Shown here: piece by piece, positions 51,195-61,816 of the stretch | Layout of the letters: each line of letters starts with the position of its first letter | How positions within the stretch are numbered: position 1 is the first letter of the stretch | Assembly (NCBI RefSeq): GCF_001956045.1 | Contig: NZ_MRTH01000012.1 | Location: 1-64,000 of the forward strand | Direction: 5' to 3' | DNA length: 64,000 nucleotides | Origin: Paenibacillus sp. FSL H7-0331 | Lineage (GTDB): Bacteria; Bacillota; Bacilli; Paenibacillales; NBRC-103111 | The notes under the pieces: model-generated | What the model saw: the letters and a program-made list of their open reading frames with translations, nothing else | Told to the model about the DNA's origin: nothing | The model's database searches: none | Made by a program: the position numbers and the translations under genes

Positions 51195-52523
51195 ATGGCG
51201 AATCAGAGAAAGTTGAAATTGGGGGCTCAGCTGCATGGAGCAGGCGCCAGCTGGTGGGATTGGAGACATCCCGAAGCGTTCAGCGACGGCAGTATTAATT
51301 TTGAATTTTACAAGCAGCAGGCCAAACAGGCGGAAGCGGGCAAATTCGATTTTCTGTTTGTTGCCGATAGTGTCTACATTACGGAAAATTCCAGTCCGCA
51401 TTACCTGAATCGCTTCGAGCCCTTGACGATCTTGTCTGCGCTCGCTGCGGTTACGGACAAAATCGGAGTTGTAGGCACCTTAACGGTCAGCTACAGTGAG
51501 CCGTTTACGGTAGCTCGGCAGTTTGCTTCGTTGGACCACATCAGCCACGGCCGGGCCGGCTGGAATATTGTAACCTCCTGGCTGGAGGGAAGCGCCAGCA
51601 ACTACAGTAAAGAGAAGCATCTGGATCATGATGTCCGCTACAGGCTTGCTGAGGAATATTTGGAGGTAGTCAAAGGCTTGTGGGATTCGTGGGAGGATGA
51701 CGCATTTGTGCGGAATAAGGAAACCGGCGAATTTTTTGATAAAAGCAAGCTGCATACCTTGAATCATCAAGGCGAGTTCTTCTCGGTGAAGGGTCCGCTT
51801 AACATATCCAGATCGAAGCAGGGCCAACCGCCGATTCTGCAGGCCGGAACCTCGGAGGACGGAAGAAATTTTGCAGCGAAACATGCAGATATCGTATACG
51901 CGGGTCATCAATCCTTCAAAGAAACCCAGCAGTATTATAAGGATTTGAAAAGACGTGCAATAGCCTTCGGAAGATCGGCTGGCGATATCTCGATTATTCC
52001 GAACATACGACCGATTATCGGACGTACCCGGGAGGAAGCAGAGCAAAAGTACCAGACCTATGCGAATCTGGTGACGATAGAGAATGCATTAGTAGCGCTC
52101 GGACGACCGTTTAACGATCATGATTTTTCGGTTTATCCACTCGACGAGCCATTCCCTGATCTGGGAGAGCACGGTGCCAACAGCCAGCAGGGCAGCTCTG
52201 AACGGATCAAAAGAACAGCCAAGGAGCAGAAGCTGACGCTGCGCCAGACCGCGCTGCTGTTCTCGACTCCGAGAGGCGAATTTATCGGAACACCGGAGCA
52301 GGTGGCAGATTCGATCCAGAAATGGTTCGAGGAAGGGGCAGCGGATGGTTTTATAGTAGGGACAGGGACAACAGGTGCCTTGAAGGACTTTGTTGAGCTG
52401 GTGATACCCATTCTGCAGGAGCGTGGGCTGTTCCGCACGGAATATGAGCATGATACCCTGCGCGGTCATCTGGGCCTGCAGGTTCCTGTTAATCGTTACA
52501 GTAAAGTGACTGTGACCCCATAA
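51195..52523 (+). CDS. Luciferase-type flavin monooxygenase (NtaA/SnaA/DszA family), copy 2
   Basis: A 442-residue paralog of copies 1 and 3, with the same core motifs ([22 protein letters not shown]) and [16 protein letters not shown] in place of [16 protein letters not shown]. It differs most in the C-terminal half, for example [13 protein letters not shown] near the end. GGAGGT precedes the ATG. It starts 45 bp after copy 1. The change around the flavin-binding loop and the variable insertion after residue 240 suggest a different substrate preference. Confidence 0.92.
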   Translation: MANQRKLKLGAQLHGAGASWWDWRHPEAFSDGSINFEFYKQQAKQAEAGKFDFLFVADSVYITENSSPHYLNRFEPLTILSALAAVTDKIGVVGTLTVSYSEPFTVARQFASLDHISHGRAGWNIVTSWLEGSASNYSKEKHLDHDVRYRLAEEYLEVVKGLWDSWEDDAFVRNKETGEFFDKSKLHTLNHQGEFFSVKGPLNISRSKQGQPPILQAGTSEDGRNFAAKHADIVYAGHQSFKETQQYYKDLKRRAIAFGRSAGDISIIPNIRPIIGRTREEAEQKYQTYANLVTIENALVALGRPFNDHDFSVYPLDEPFPDLGEHGANSQQGSSERIKRTAKEQKLTLRQTALLFSTPRGEFIGTPEQVADSIQKWFEEGAADGFIVGTGTTGALKDFVELVIPILQERGLFRTEYEHDTLRGHLGLQVPVNRYSKVTVTP

Positions 52524-52567
52524 TCATGATTGCAAGCTTTCTATAAAAACTTTTAGGAGGTACACAT

Positions 52568-53896
52568 ATGGCTCATTCAAGAAAAATAAGACTTGGCGCA
52601 ACGATAACAGGTGTAGGCACTTCCAAGCATGGCTGGAAGCATCCTGATCTGAACGGAGATGAAAGTGTCAGCTTTGCGCATTTCAAGAAAATCGCGCAAA
52701 AGGCTGAAGCCGGCAAATTCGATTTCGTGTTTATTGTCGATAGTCCTTATATTACCGAAGGCTCGGCACCGCACTACCTGAATCGGCTTGAACCGCTGAC
52801 GGTGTTATCGGCGCTTGGCGCGGTGACTTCACAAATCGGATTGGTGGGCACACTGACTGCCTCCTTTACAGAGCCATTTACGGTAGCCCGGCAGTTCGCT
52901 TCACTGGACCATATCAGTCATGGCCGTGCTGGTTGGAACGTGGTTACGACCGGACTGGAGGGCGCAGCCCAAAATTACAGCAAAACCGAGCACTTCGATC
53001 ATGAGGTTCGCTATAAAAGGGCAGAGGAGCATCTTGAGGTCGTCAGAGGTTTGTGGGATTCATGGGAAGATGACGCTTTTGTGCGCAACAAGGAAACGGG
53101 TGAATTTTTTGATAAAAGCAAACTGCACACCTTGAACCATAAGGGCGAGTTCTTCTCAGTCAAGGGCCCGCTTAACATTGCTCGCTCTAAGCAGGGGCAG
53201 CCGGTTATTTTTCAGGCTGGAGGTTCAAGCACAGGACGGGATTTAGCCGCCAAAAGCGCGGATGCGATTTTTACAGGCCATGAAAATATCGAAGAAGCGA
53301 AGGCCTTTTATGCGGATATCAAACAAAGGGCTGCGGCATTCGGGCGAGCCTCCGAGGAAATTCTTGTATTCCCTGGCATAGGACCGGTTATTGGACGGAC
53401 GCAGGAGGAAGCAGAAAGCAAGTTTCAGGAAATTGTCGGCCGTGTCAATCTGGAGGATGCGTTGATACAACTTGGGCGTCCATTTACTTACCACGATTTC
53501 ACACAGTATCCGCTGGATGAACCCTTCCCGGAGCTTGGCGATCTCGGCAGCAACAGCTACCGCAGCGCAACGGATCGGATTAAACGAATCGCGAAGGAAG
53601 AGAAGCTGACACTTCGCCAGACGGCACTGCGGTTCGCAACGCCAAGAAGCAGCTTTGTTGGCACACCGGAGAAGATAGCTGATACGGTGCAGCGCTGGTT
53701 CGAGGAGGGTGCGGCAGACGGCTTTATTATTGGTTCTGCGCTTCCAAGCAGCCTACAGGATTTTGTAGAGCTGGTCGTGCCGATCCTGCAGGAACGGGGA
53801 CTGTTCCGCGATGACTACGATGGAGACACGCTGCGCAACCATCTCCGTTTGTCATTTCCGGTTAACCGCAACAGTATACAGAAAGTCACTGTTTAG
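52568..53896 (+). CDS. Luciferase-type flavin monooxygenase (NtaA/SnaA/DszA family), copy 3
   Basis: A 442-residue paralog, the most divergent at its N-terminus ([20 protein letters not shown]). [16 protein letters not shown] replaces the Ser/Trp-rich [16 protein letters not shown] of copy 1 in the active-site segment. It retains the shared block [27 protein letters not shown] precedes the ATG. It lies 44 bp after copy 2 and 42 bp before the binding-protein gene, so all belong to one operon. Confidence 0.92.
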   Translation: MAHSRKIRLGATITGVGTSKHGWKHPDLNGDESVSFAHFKKIAQKAEAGKFDFVFIVDSPYITEGSAPHYLNRLEPLTVLSALGAVTSQIGLVGTLTASFTEPFTVARQFASLDHISHGRAGWNVVTTGLEGAAQNYSKTEHFDHEVRYKRAEEHLEVVRGLWDSWEDDAFVRNKETGEFFDKSKLHTLNHKGEFFSVKGPLNIARSKQGQPVIFQAGGSSTGRDLAAKSADAIFTGHENIEEAKAFYADIKQRAAAFGRASEEILVFPGIGPVIGRTQEEAESKFQEIVGRVNLEDALIQLGRPFTYHDFTQYPLDEPFPELGDLGSNSYRSATDRIKRIAKEEKLTLRQTALRFATPRSSFVGTPEKIADTVQRWFEEGAADGFIIGSALPSSLQDFVELVVPILQERGLFRDDYDGDTLRNHLRLSFPVNRNSIQKVTV

Positions 53897-53938
53897 ACGA
53901 TAGTCCATAGGCTAATGCATTTATACCGGAGGGAATTT

Positions 53939-55585
53939 ATGAACAAACAGAAAAAATCGGTACTTCAGCTCACCGCATTTATACTCAGCATGTCTATTCT
54001 GATATCGGCTTGCAGCAATTCGGATGCCGGCAAAGGCAGCCAGGCGGCGTCAGATCCCGGGAAGGTTACACCTGGTGGCGAGCTCGTATGGGCATTGGCA
54101 GGAACGGTATCCAATGACAGCCTGGATGCACATAAAGCTGGCTTTGCCCCGACTACACGCGTCATGAGATCTTTGTATGACAGTCTGGTTGTGGAACTGC
54201 CCGATCATTCGATCCAACCATGGCTGGCTGAATCGTGGCAAATCTCGGAGGATAAGAAAAGCTACACCTTCAAGCTTCGCAAGGATGTGAAGTTTCACGA
54301 TGGCACACCGTTTAATGCGGAGGCCGTCAAGTTTAATTTTGATCGCATCAAGGATCCAGCTACAAAAGCGTCGATATCCATTAATGAAATCGGACCTTAT
54401 GTATCAACCGATGTGATCGATGAGTTTACGGCCAAAATTAATTTCGCTACGCCGTATGCGCCGTTTCTGGTCAATGCCGCCAAAGTCGACCTGGGATTCG
54501 TATCTCCTGCAGCCGTTAAAAAATTTGGAGACAAATATCCGCAAAATCCGGTTGGCACCGGACCGTTCAAGCTATCAGTACTTACCCCAAGCTCGCAGGT
54601 CGAGCTGGTCAAAAACCCGGATTATAACTGGGGTCCAGCGAACGCCAAGCATCAAGGTCCGGCTTATTTGGATAAAATCACCATCAAATATGTGGAAGAA
54701 GAGTCGACGCGGGTTAGCGTTCTGCAAAGCAAGCAAGCACAAGCGGCTGACATCATTCCTCCGCAAAATCTGGTTGCCTTGAAAGCTGACAAAAATTTTA
54801 ACGTCCTGGAAACGGAATTGATTCAAGCGAATCACCAGTTATATTTTAACCAGACGAGAGAGCCGTGGAACAATCTGAAGGTGAGAGAGGCCGTACGCTC
54901 GGCACTTGATCTGGATTCTGCCATCAAGACGATTTACCTGGGAACCTCCAAGCAGGCATGGTCTCCTCTGTCGCCCCAAACCTTCGGTTATGATGCGTCG
55001 TTGGAGAAATCATGGAAGTATGATCTGAAAAGCGCCAACGAAACGTTGGAATCCTTAGGCTGGATTAAAGGTGTTGATGGCTATCGCGTCAAAGACGGTA
55101 AGAAGCTGATCATTGAATTCCTCGATACGCAGGGCAATCGCGAGAAACGATTGGATCTGCTATCCATCCTGACCCAACAGCTGAAGCTTGCAGGAATCGA
55201 GCTCAAGCTGATCTCGCTTCCGTCAGGAACGTATTCGGAGCGCAGTCTGAAGAACGATTATGATTTGCTGGCCGGAAGTCAGTTTTCAGGAGATCCGAAT
55301 GTGCTGCGGCAGCTGTATTCAACCAAGGGGCCGTCCGGTAAAAATAATTCAACAAGAACGAATGACCCTCAGCTGGAGCAGCTGCTGGAGGATGGTTTGC
55401 TGGAAAATGATACGTCCAAACGGATAGACATTTACAAAAAAGTACAGCAGCACATCATTAAAAATGTCTACTCGATCCCAACCTATGTGTTTCAGTATTC
55501 TTTTGCAACCGTAAAGGAAGTCCAAGGGATTACCTTTGATTCCCCGGCATGGCCTGTGTTCTATGATGCATGGATTCAAAAATAA
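53939..55585 (+). CDS. Family 5 solute-binding lipoprotein of a peptide/nickel-type ABC transporter
   Basis: A 548-residue DppA/OppA-type lipoprotein with lipobox LISACSN (lipidated Cys near residue 25). DVKFHDGTPFNAEAVKFNFD is the family 5 signature and NPVGTGPFKL follows. ATG 53939 is preceded by GGAGGG. With the permeases (55607, 56597) and the fused ATPase (57497) it makes a complete importer. Next to flavin monooxygenases it probably carries an organic substrate such as a thio-acid, glutathione-like compound or aminopolycarboxylate rather than generic peptides. Confidence 0.93.
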   Translation: MNKQKKSVLQLTAFILSMSILISACSNSDAGKGSQAASDPGKVTPGGELVWALAGTVSNDSLDAHKAGFAPTTRVMRSLYDSLVVELPDHSIQPWLAESWQISEDKKSYTFKLRKDVKFHDGTPFNAEAVKFNFDRIKDPATKASISINEIGPYVSTDVIDEFTAKINFATPYAPFLVNAAKVDLGFVSPAAVKKFGDKYPQNPVGTGPFKLSVLTPSSQVELVKNPDYNWGPANAKHQGPAYLDKITIKYVEEESTRVSVLQSKQAQAADIIPPQNLVALKADKNFNVLETELIQANHQLYFNQTREPWNNLKVREAVRSALDLDSAIKTIYLGTSKQAWSPLSPQTFGYDASLEKSWKYDLKSANETLESLGWIKGVDGYRVKDGKKLIIEFLDTQGNREKRLDLLSILTQQLKLAGIELKLISLPSGTYSERSLKNDYDLLAGSQFSGDPNVLRQLYSTKGPSGKNNSTRTNDPQLEQLLEDGLLENDTSKRIDIYKKVQQHIIKNVYSIPTYVFQYSFATVKEVQGITFDSPAWPVFYDAWIQK

Positions 55586-55606
55586 ATAAGTGAAGGTGAA
55601 GCGGAT

Positions 55607-56533
55607 ATGGCAGGTTATATTGTAAGAAGGTTACTCGTGTCGATTCCCGTTATTCTGGGAACGTTGACACTGGTTTTCCTGATCATCCACTGGCTTCCGG
55701 GAGACCCGGCGGTGATGCTTGCCGGAGACGACGCCGCACCTGACCGTATCGAATTTTTGAGACAGCAGCTGGGACTGGACCGTCCGCTATGGCAGCAGTA
55801 TTTATCCTATATATGGAGCAGTGTCCAGGGAGATTTCGGAACCTCGTTTGCCAACAGCCAGCCGGTGCTGAACCGGTTGATTGCGCAGATGCCGGCAACG
55901 CTGTCGCTGGCTGTGCTGAGCACGCTGTTCGCTGCCGTAATTGGAGTCGTGCTGGGCATCCTGTCTGCTGTATATAAGAATCGTTTCATGGACTATGTGA
56001 TTCGATTGGTGAGCCTGCTTGGCGTGTCCATGCCCTCATTCTGGGTAGCGATTTTGCTAATATTGATATTTTCGGTGCATTTTCAATTATTGCCTGCTAT
56101 TGGGAACGGTAGCTTTAAGCAGTTGATTCTTCCGGCGATAGCATTAGGCATTTCAGGTGCAGGGACACTGATTCGTATGGTTCGCAATAGTGTGCTGGAG
56201 GTTATCGGCGAACAGTTTGTGCTCACTCTCAGAGCCAAAGGGCTTTCCGAAAGGGTTGTTCTTTACCAGCATGTGCTGCGAAATGCGCTGCTGCCTGCAC
56301 TGACGATACTCGGTATTATCGTCGGTAATATGCTTTCTGGAGCTGTAGTAACAGAAACCGTCTTTTCCAGGCAAGGCTTAGGTAAAATGGTCGTTGATGC
56401 CATCAACCAGAAGGACATACCGGTCATTCAGGCAGCTGTATTGATTACGGCAGTCATTACGATTCTCGTTAATTTGCTGGTTGATATTTCGTATTCCTAT
56501 GTGGATCCTCGGGTGCGTAAATCGCGCAGTTAA
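55607..56533 (+). CDS. Peptide/nickel-type ABC transporter permease, DppB-like
   Basis: A 308-residue permease starting YIVRRLLVSIPVILGTLTLVF, with the usual DppB layout of six membrane segments. The EAA-type loop lies in LTLRAKGLSERVVLYQHVLRNALLP, near residues 205-230. ETVFSRQGLGKMVVDAI and VDPRVRKSRS are the family C-terminal motifs. It starts 21 bp after the binding-protein gene. Confidence 0.95.
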   Translation: MAGYIVRRLLVSIPVILGTLTLVFLIIHWLPGDPAVMLAGDDAAPDRIEFLRQQLGLDRPLWQQYLSYIWSSVQGDFGTSFANSQPVLNRLIAQMPATLSLAVLSTLFAAVIGVVLGILSAVYKNRFMDYVIRLVSLLGVSMPSFWVAILLILIFSVHFQLLPAIGNGSFKQLILPAIALGISGAGTLIRMVRNSVLEVIGEQFVLTLRAKGLSERVVLYQHVLRNALLPALTILGIIVGNMLSGAVVTETVFSRQGLGKMVVDAINQKDIPVIQAAVLITAVITILVNLLVDISYSYVDPRVRKSRS

Positions 56534-56596
56534 CCGGGGGAGTCGGCACAAGAACGGGATACGCTTGGAATCAGAAAATAAGGGAGGAGTTATCAC

Positions 56597-57493
56597 ATGC
56601 TTATGAACTCGGTTACGACTGAAGCTCTGGCTCCGAATAGAATCAAGCAACAGCCACCGATTTCTTTATACAGGAAGGTTTCGTTCAGCAACCTGCTTCT
56701 TGGTTTCTCCATATTCATTCTAGCTGTGCTGGTCATATTCGCGATTGTCCCGCAGTGGGTTGCACCTTATTCGCCTACGGACATGCTAACGGACGAATTA
56801 TTGAAGGCGCCCAGCTTTTCGCACATACTGGGCACCGATCAATTCGGCAGGGATGTGTGGTCACTGATCGTTTATGGGAGTAGGCAGTCGCTGATGATCG
56901 GGGTCATTTCCGTTCTGATCGGCGGTTTGATAGGCACCGCCATAGGGCTGGTTGCGGGTTATTTCGGCGGTGTTGTCGATTCCGTATTCATGCGTATCAA
57001 TGATGTGATGATGACCATTCCGGGTATTTTGTTTGCTATCGTGATTGCGGTCGTGTTGGGTCCGAGTTTTTTTAATGTGATTCTGGCCATCAGTATCGCT
57101 TCCATTCCGAATAAAGCCAGAGTCGTGCGAAGCCAGGTGATTACGATTCGTAATAGGCCCTTCATTGATGCGGCACGGTCGATTGGAACGTCTCATATGG
57201 AGATCATGTTCCGGCACATCTTACCGAACTGTTTTTCACCTCTGCTCGTTATGATGACGATTGGCGTAGGCAGCTCCATTCTGGTAGGAACGGGCTTAAG
57301 CTTTCTGGGGCTGGGCGTCATCAAGGAAATTCCCGATTGGGGCTACATGCTTTCACAGGGAAGAAGCTATATGACAGTTGCCTGGTGGATTGCTACCTTT
57401 CCGGGCTTGGCTATTACCATATTGGTCGTTGTCGTCAACATGATCGGAGATGATCTTCGTGACCGGATGGATCCGAAGAAAGGCAGGGCATAA
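56597..57493 (+). CDS. Peptide/nickel-type ABC transporter permease, DppC-like
   Basis: A 298-residue permease with a short N-terminal tail and one extra N-terminal membrane segment. HILGTDQFGRDVWSLIVYG is the DppC hallmark, and the ATPase-docking loop is FIDAARSIGTSHMEIMFRHI. It ends GDDLRDRMDPKKGRA. GGGAGGAG precedes the ATG, with the next gene only 3 bp downstream. Confidence 0.95.
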   Translation: MLMNSVTTEALAPNRIKQQPPISLYRKVSFSNLLLGFSIFILAVLVIFAIVPQWVAPYSPTDMLTDELLKAPSFSHILGTDQFGRDVWSLIVYGSRQSLMIGVISVLIGGLIGTAIGLVAGYFGGVVDSVFMRINDVMMTIPGILFAIVIAVVLGPSFFNVILAISIASIPNKARVVRSQVITIRNRPFIDAARSIGTSHMEIMFRHILPNCFSPLLVMMTIGVGSSILVGTGLSFLGLGVIKEIPDWGYMLSQGRSYMTVAWWIATFPGLAITILVVVVNMIGDDLRDRMDPKKGRA

Positions 57494-57496
57494 CAC

Positions 57497-59533
57497 ATGA
57501 AACAGCTTCTTGAACTTCATCAGCTCTCGGTCGATTTTCAAACATCCAAAGGGTCGCTGAATGCGATTAACAAGGTCGATCTGCAGATCGGCAGCGGAGA
57601 AATTGTTTGCCTTGTCGGAGAATCAGGAAGCGGTAAAACGATTACCTCTTTATCGATTATGCGTCTGATTGATTATGATAACGGGCGAATTTCCGGCGGT
57701 AATATTGAGTTTAACGGTCGCAGCCTGGTCGGGCTGTCACAGAAAGAAATCAGTGAGCTTCGTGGCAAAAAAATCGCAATGATTTTTCAGGAGCCAATGA
57801 CTGCGCTTGACCCTGTATTCAGTATCGGCTTTCAGATTATCGAGGTGATCCTGCGTCATGAGACGATCAGTAAGGCTGCGGCTGAGGAGAAAGCGACTCA
57901 ACTGCTGCGCAGGGTAGGAATTCCGGAGCCGGAAATCCGCATGAAGCAGTATCCCTACGAGCTGTCAGGCGGGATGCGCCAACGCGCTATGATTGCCATG
58001 GCTTTAGCCTGCGGACCCGAGCTGTTAATTGCCGATGAACCGACAACCGCTCTGGATGTAACCATTCAGGCGCAAATTCTGAATTTGCTGCGTGAGCTGA
58101 AGGACGAATTCAATATGTCCATCCTGCTGATCACCCATGACCTTGGTATTGCCGCCGAAATGGCGGACCGGATTGTGGTCATGTATGCCGGGAAGGTAGT
58201 GGAGCAGGCTTCCGTTCACCAGTTGTTCGAAAGCCCGTCCCATCCGTATACGCAGGGACTGCTGCAGTCGATTGTCGCTATGGATAACGACCGGAATACA
58301 CGACTGTATACGATTCGCGGATCGATTCCGAGCTTGTCCGATCTGCCAGCAGGCTGCCGCTTTCACCCCCGCTGCCCCTACGCAACGGATCGCTGCCTCG
58401 CGGAGGAGCCGCCGCTTTTGAAGGTTAACGGTCGTGAGGTTGCCTGCTGGCATGCCGAAAGATTGGATAACATGGCGGCTGAGGTTTTCTGGGGATCAAC
58501 CGTTAAGGGTGAGCTTGCCATAGGCAGAGATCGGAATGCCGCTGCGCTTGCAGCCTCCGGAGAGCATACCCCAGCACTGCTGGAGGTCAAACAGATCAAG
58601 AAATATTTTCCCATTAACGGGGGAATGTTTCAGCGGGACCGTGGAGCGATCCGTGCTGTGGATGACGTTTCCTTTCAAATTAATAAAGGAGAGACATTTG
58701 GACTTGTCGGTGAGTCCGGCTGCGGCAAAACGACGCTGGGCCGGGTTTTGATCCAGCTGGAAAAGGCAACGGGCGGCAGCGTGCTGTTTCAGGGTAAAGA
58801 TCTGGTTGGCCTGAGAGGCAAGGAGCTAAAGCAAACACGGCGTGATATGCAGGTGGTGTTCCAGGACCCTTTCGGATCGATCAATCCACGCTGGAAGGTC
58901 GGTGATATTATCGGCGAACCCCTGTGGGTGCACGATTCGTTAAAGGGCGCAGCCAAGAGGGAGAAGGTAGAGGAAGTGATGCAGCTCGTGGGCTTAAGCC
59001 CAAGCTGGTATGACCGGCATCCGTATGAATTTTCCGGCGGGCAGCGTCAGCGAATCGGCATCGCCAGAGCGATTGCGCTCAACCCGAAATTTATTTTGGC
59101 GGACGAAGCGGTTTCTGCGCTCGATGTTTCGGTTCAATCCCAGGTGATCAATCTGATGCAGGAGCTGCAGGGGCGACTGAATCTGACCTACTTGTTCATT
59201 GCCCACGGACTTAATATCGTTCGTCATATTTCCGATCGTATCGGGGTGATGTATCTTGGCAAGCTTGTCGAAATTGCACCTACGGACGAGTTATTCAAGC
59301 AGCCCGCCCATCATTATACGAAAGCACTGCTGTCTGCTATACCGATCGCAGACCCCAACCGCACAAGAGTATTTGTGCCGCTTGAGGGTGAGATGCCTTC
59401 GCCAGCGAACCCGCCTTCCGGCTGCCGGTTTCATACCCGTTGCCCGGCTGCTACAGCGCGCTGCAAAGAGTTGGTGCCCGAGCTGAGGGCGGTCGGACAG
59501 GGGCATTGGGCAGCTTGCCACTATCCGGTGTAG
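57497..59533 (+). CDS. Fused dual ATP-binding protein (DppD-DppF type)
   Basis: A 678-residue protein joining two ABC ATPase domains. Domain 1 (about 1-325) has [23 protein letters not shown] and [12 protein letters not shown]; domain 2 (about 355-678) has [24 protein letters not shown] and [12 protein letters not shown]. In domain 2 the Walker B motif reads DEAVSALDV instead of the usual DEPVSALDV. Each half ends in the oligopeptide-type Cys motif ([14 protein letters not shown] and [14 protein letters not shown]). It powers the importer encoded upstream. The fusion fits the expected one-to-one DppD/DppF pairing. Confidence 0.94.
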   Translation: MKQLLELHQLSVDFQTSKGSLNAINKVDLQIGSGEIVCLVGESGSGKTITSLSIMRLIDYDNGRISGGNIEFNGRSLVGLSQKEISELRGKKIAMIFQEPMTALDPVFSIGFQIIEVILRHETISKAAAEEKATQLLRRVGIPEPEIRMKQYPYELSGGMRQRAMIAMALACGPELLIADEPTTALDVTIQAQILNLLRELKDEFNMSILLITHDLGIAAEMADRIVVMYAGKVVEQASVHQLFESPSHPYTQGLLQSIVAMDNDRNTRLYTIRGSIPSLSDLPAGCRFHPRCPYATDRCLAEEPPLLKVNGREVACWHAERLDNMAAEVFWGSTVKGELAIGRDRNAAALAASGEHTPALLEVKQIKKYFPINGGMFQRDRGAIRAVDDVSFQINKGETFGLVGESGCGKTTLGRVLIQLEKATGGSVLFQGKDLVGLRGKELKQTRRDMQVVFQDPFGSINPRWKVGDIIGEPLWVHDSLKGAAKREKVEEVMQLVGLSPSWYDRHPYEFSGGQRQRIGIARAIALNPKFILADEAVSALDVSVQSQVINLMQELQGRLNLTYLFIAHGLNIVRHISDRIGVMYLGKLVEIAPTDELFKQPAHHYTKALLSAIPIADPNRTRVFVPLEGEMPSPANPPSGCRFHTRCPAATARCKELVPELRAVGQGHWAACHYPV

Positions 59534-59590
59534 ACCCTTCAGTACGGTACGTAAGCTATTCAACAGATCGCAGCAAGGAAGGGGTAGAGG

Positions 59591-60445
59591 ATGACCTCCC
59601 GATTATTATCTATACAAGCTGTCAATAATTTGGTAAAAAATGGTAGTTCACTGGCTATAAGCGGCAATATGGAAATGTCTCCAATGGCGCTGATCCGCGA
59701 GCTCATTCGTGCTGGCAGGCACGACCTGTCCGTGATCTGCGTTGGCGCGGCAGCAATTAATGCCGATTTGCTGATCGGGGCGGGTGTCGCACGAAGCCTC
59801 GAATTTTCACAGGTTTCGCTGGGGGAATTCGGCTTCGCACCGCATTTTCGCCGCCGATTTGAGGACGGCTCCCTGTCAGGCTTCGAGCACGCCTGCCCCT
59901 CGCTCGCTTCGGCTGTACAGGCGGGGGCGATGGGCATTCCTTTTATCCCTGTATGGGGATTGATCGGAACGGATTATATGCGTATTCGACCTGATTTCCA
60001 TATCATAAGCAATCCTTATGACGAGCAGGAGCAGATCGCTATTGTTCCTGCGATCCGTCCGGATACGGCATTGTTTCACGCCTATCTAGCGGATACGGAA
60101 GGGAATGTTATCGCCCATCCTTCGCAAAATAACCGGATATTAGCCCAGGCGTCTGGGCAGACGATTGTTTCCGTTGAAGAGATCGTATCGCCAGAGGAAC
60201 TGCGCCGTGCCGAAGGTTCGATAATTCCATCGGCATTTATAACGGCGATTGTGCACGCCCCACATGGGGCATACCCCACCAGCTGCCCTGGCAGGTATGA
60301 GATTGATAGTGAGCACGTGCGCACATATGTGGAAGCGTCTCGATCGGAAGCTGGCTTTGCCGAATATGTGAAACGTTACATATTCGATCCACACCATCAT
60401 GACGATGATCGTAATGCCGTATCCCTTCGGGAGGTAAGCCGATGA
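59591..60445 (+). CDS. CoA-transferase family I, subunit A (glutaconate CoA-transferase-like)
   Basis: A 284-residue alpha-subunit-like protein. SLAISGN near residue 20 and RELIRAGRHDLSVICVGAA match the first strands of the family; GAYPTSCPGRYEIDSEH is the C-terminal signature of the GctA/IpdA type. With the gene at 60442 it would move CoA between acyl groups or, as in IpdAB, cleave a ring of a CoA ester. AGAGG precedes the ATG. The ATGA overlap with the next gene implies coupled translation of the two subunits. Confidence 0.88.
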   Translation: MTSRLLSIQAVNNLVKNGSSLAISGNMEMSPMALIRELIRAGRHDLSVICVGAAAINADLLIGAGVARSLEFSQVSLGEFGFAPHFRRRFEDGSLSGFEHACPSLASAVQAGAMGIPFIPVWGLIGTDYMRIRPDFHIISNPYDEQEQIAIVPAIRPDTALFHAYLADTEGNVIAHPSQNNRILAQASGQTIVSVEEIVSPEELRRAEGSIIPSAFITAIVHAPHGAYPTSCPGRYEIDSEHVRTYVEASRSEAGFAEYVKRYIFDPHHHDDDRNAVSLREVSR

Positions 60446-61176
60446 ATGCACGCTGCTACACGCAGGATGAACTATTGATTTGTAATCTGGCCCGTGAATT
60501 AAAGGATCACGAGACGGTCGGTGTCGGGAATAACTCGCCTGTACCAGCCGCTGCTGCTTTACTGGCCCAAGCGCTCCATGCCCCCAATGCGACAGTTTAC
60601 ATTCTCGGCCAGCCGGATTGGCCCTTTGAGGGCACACACGAATTTTTCAATTTGATGCAGCGCGGTGGGATCGATGTATTTTTTTTGAGCGGCGCACAAA
60701 TTGATTCCTATGGCAATATCAATCTCCATGTCATTGGGAATTACAGCGCTCCGAAGGTTCGACTGCCTGGAGGTGCCGGATCAGCGGTTGTTTATTTTAT
60801 GTGCAAGCGCATATTCCTGTTCAAGACCGATCATAACGTCAAGGGATTTCCTGAAAAGCTGGATTTTGTCACTTCGTCTGCAAGCTCGGAGCCTTATGTC
60901 AATCGGAACAGTCAATTGGAGGGGGTGTTCACTCCACTTGGTATTATGAGGCCATCAGCCCAAGAAGGCGGGAGATTGAAGCTTTCCCATACGGCACCGG
61001 GTATCGAGCCCCTTCATGTTCAGACGCAAACCGGATTTGAGCTTGGAATCACTAGCGTGCCGATACCGCAAACAGTTGAACCATCTGCAAAAGAGCTTCA
61101 ACTGCTGCGAGGGGTCGTAAATTTGCAACTGAAGCGGATTTACCCTGAATTTGTGCGAAGTGTTTTTGGCAAATAA
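60442..61176 (+). CDS. CoA-transferase family I, subunit B (GctB/IpdB-like)
   Basis: A 244-residue beta-subunit-like protein. GVGNNSPVPAAAALLAQALH is the oxyanion-hole region. The stretch where transferases carry the catalytic Glu (usually E-A-G or E-N-G) reads YILGQPDWPFEG here, so that Glu seems to be absent. LPGGAGSA and ITPLG-like FTPLGIM are conserved. Loss of the Glu is known in IpdB, whose complex hydrolyses a ring rather than transferring CoA. The reaction may thus differ from true transferases, but I cannot align the family exactly. Confidence 0.85.
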   Translation: MNARCYTQDELLICNLARELKDHETVGVGNNSPVPAAAALLAQALHAPNATVYILGQPDWPFEGTHEFFNLMQRGGIDVFFLSGAQIDSYGNINLHVIGNYSAPKVRLPGGAGSAVVYFMCKRIFLFKTDHNVKGFPEKLDFVTSSASSEPYVNRNSQLEGVFTPLGIMRPSAQEGGRLKLSHTAPGIEPLHVQTQTGFELGITSVPIPQTVEPSAKELQLLRGVVNLQLKRIYPEFVRSVFGK

Positions 61177-61200
61177 ATTGATTTCTATGGAGGATGGTTT

Positions 61201-61788
61201 ATGAGCAGCGTCTATGATTGGAAGCAGTTGGAATACGAGATCGGCAGTGTGCTGGAGTCCAACAAGGATTATCGCGGTATTATAGAGGGCGTCCGCCCTC
61301 TACTGCAAAAGCTGCTTGCCTATGAAGAATTGATTCCGACAGCTTATCAGGAGCCTTTGCCGAACAAGTATGCCCAGTATTTACTGTACAAACCGGACAA
61401 TGAAGCGTTCTCCGTGATTGCCTTCATCTGGGGGGCGGGTCAGACGGCTCCGGTTCATGACCATCTGGTCTGGGGTCTGGTAGGCTTGTACCGCGGATCG
61501 GTAATCGAAAAAAGATTTAAGCGTGAGGATCATGGTATCTCAGCTGAGCCCCGTTATTCGATTCGCGAGGTTTCCGAGGTGAAAGCGGACAAAGGGGATA
61601 TCACATTCGTGTATCCGCCGGATTATGATATACATGGTGTTTCCAACCCTTTTGATGAAATTGCGATTACGGTTCACATTTATGGAACAGATATAGGAAA
61701 GCAGGAGCGCCATATTCATGATGTGCAAACCGGTACTTACCGGGATGTCGTCACCAGACATGACAATCCGGCTCCGATCTACAGCTAA
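61201..61788 (+). CDS. Cysteine dioxygenase-family (thiol dioxygenase) cupin
   Basis: A 195-residue cupin of the cysteine/3-mercaptopropionate dioxygenase type. The iron ligands are HDH in TAPVHDHLVWGLVGLYRG (near residues 86-88) and the His in YDIHGVSNP (near 140). These enzymes add O2 to a thiol to give a sulfinate. The Arg that binds the cysteine carboxylate cannot be assigned by eye. It lies 24 bp after the CoA-transferase subunit gene, with GGAGG upstream. Its presence beside flavin monooxygenases points to an organosulfur substrate. Confidence 0.85.
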   Translation: MSSVYDWKQLEYEIGSVLESNKDYRGIIEGVRPLLQKLLAYEELIPTAYQEPLPNKYAQYLLYKPDNEAFSVIAFIWGAGQTAPVHDHLVWGLVGLYRGSVIEKRFKREDHGISAEPRYSIREVSEVKADKGDITFVYPPDYDIHGVSNPFDEIAITVHIYGTDIGKQERHIHDVQTGTYRDVVTRHDNPAPIYS

Positions 61789-61816
61789 CAGCTGAATACG
61801 ACAAGGGGTGACCTAC

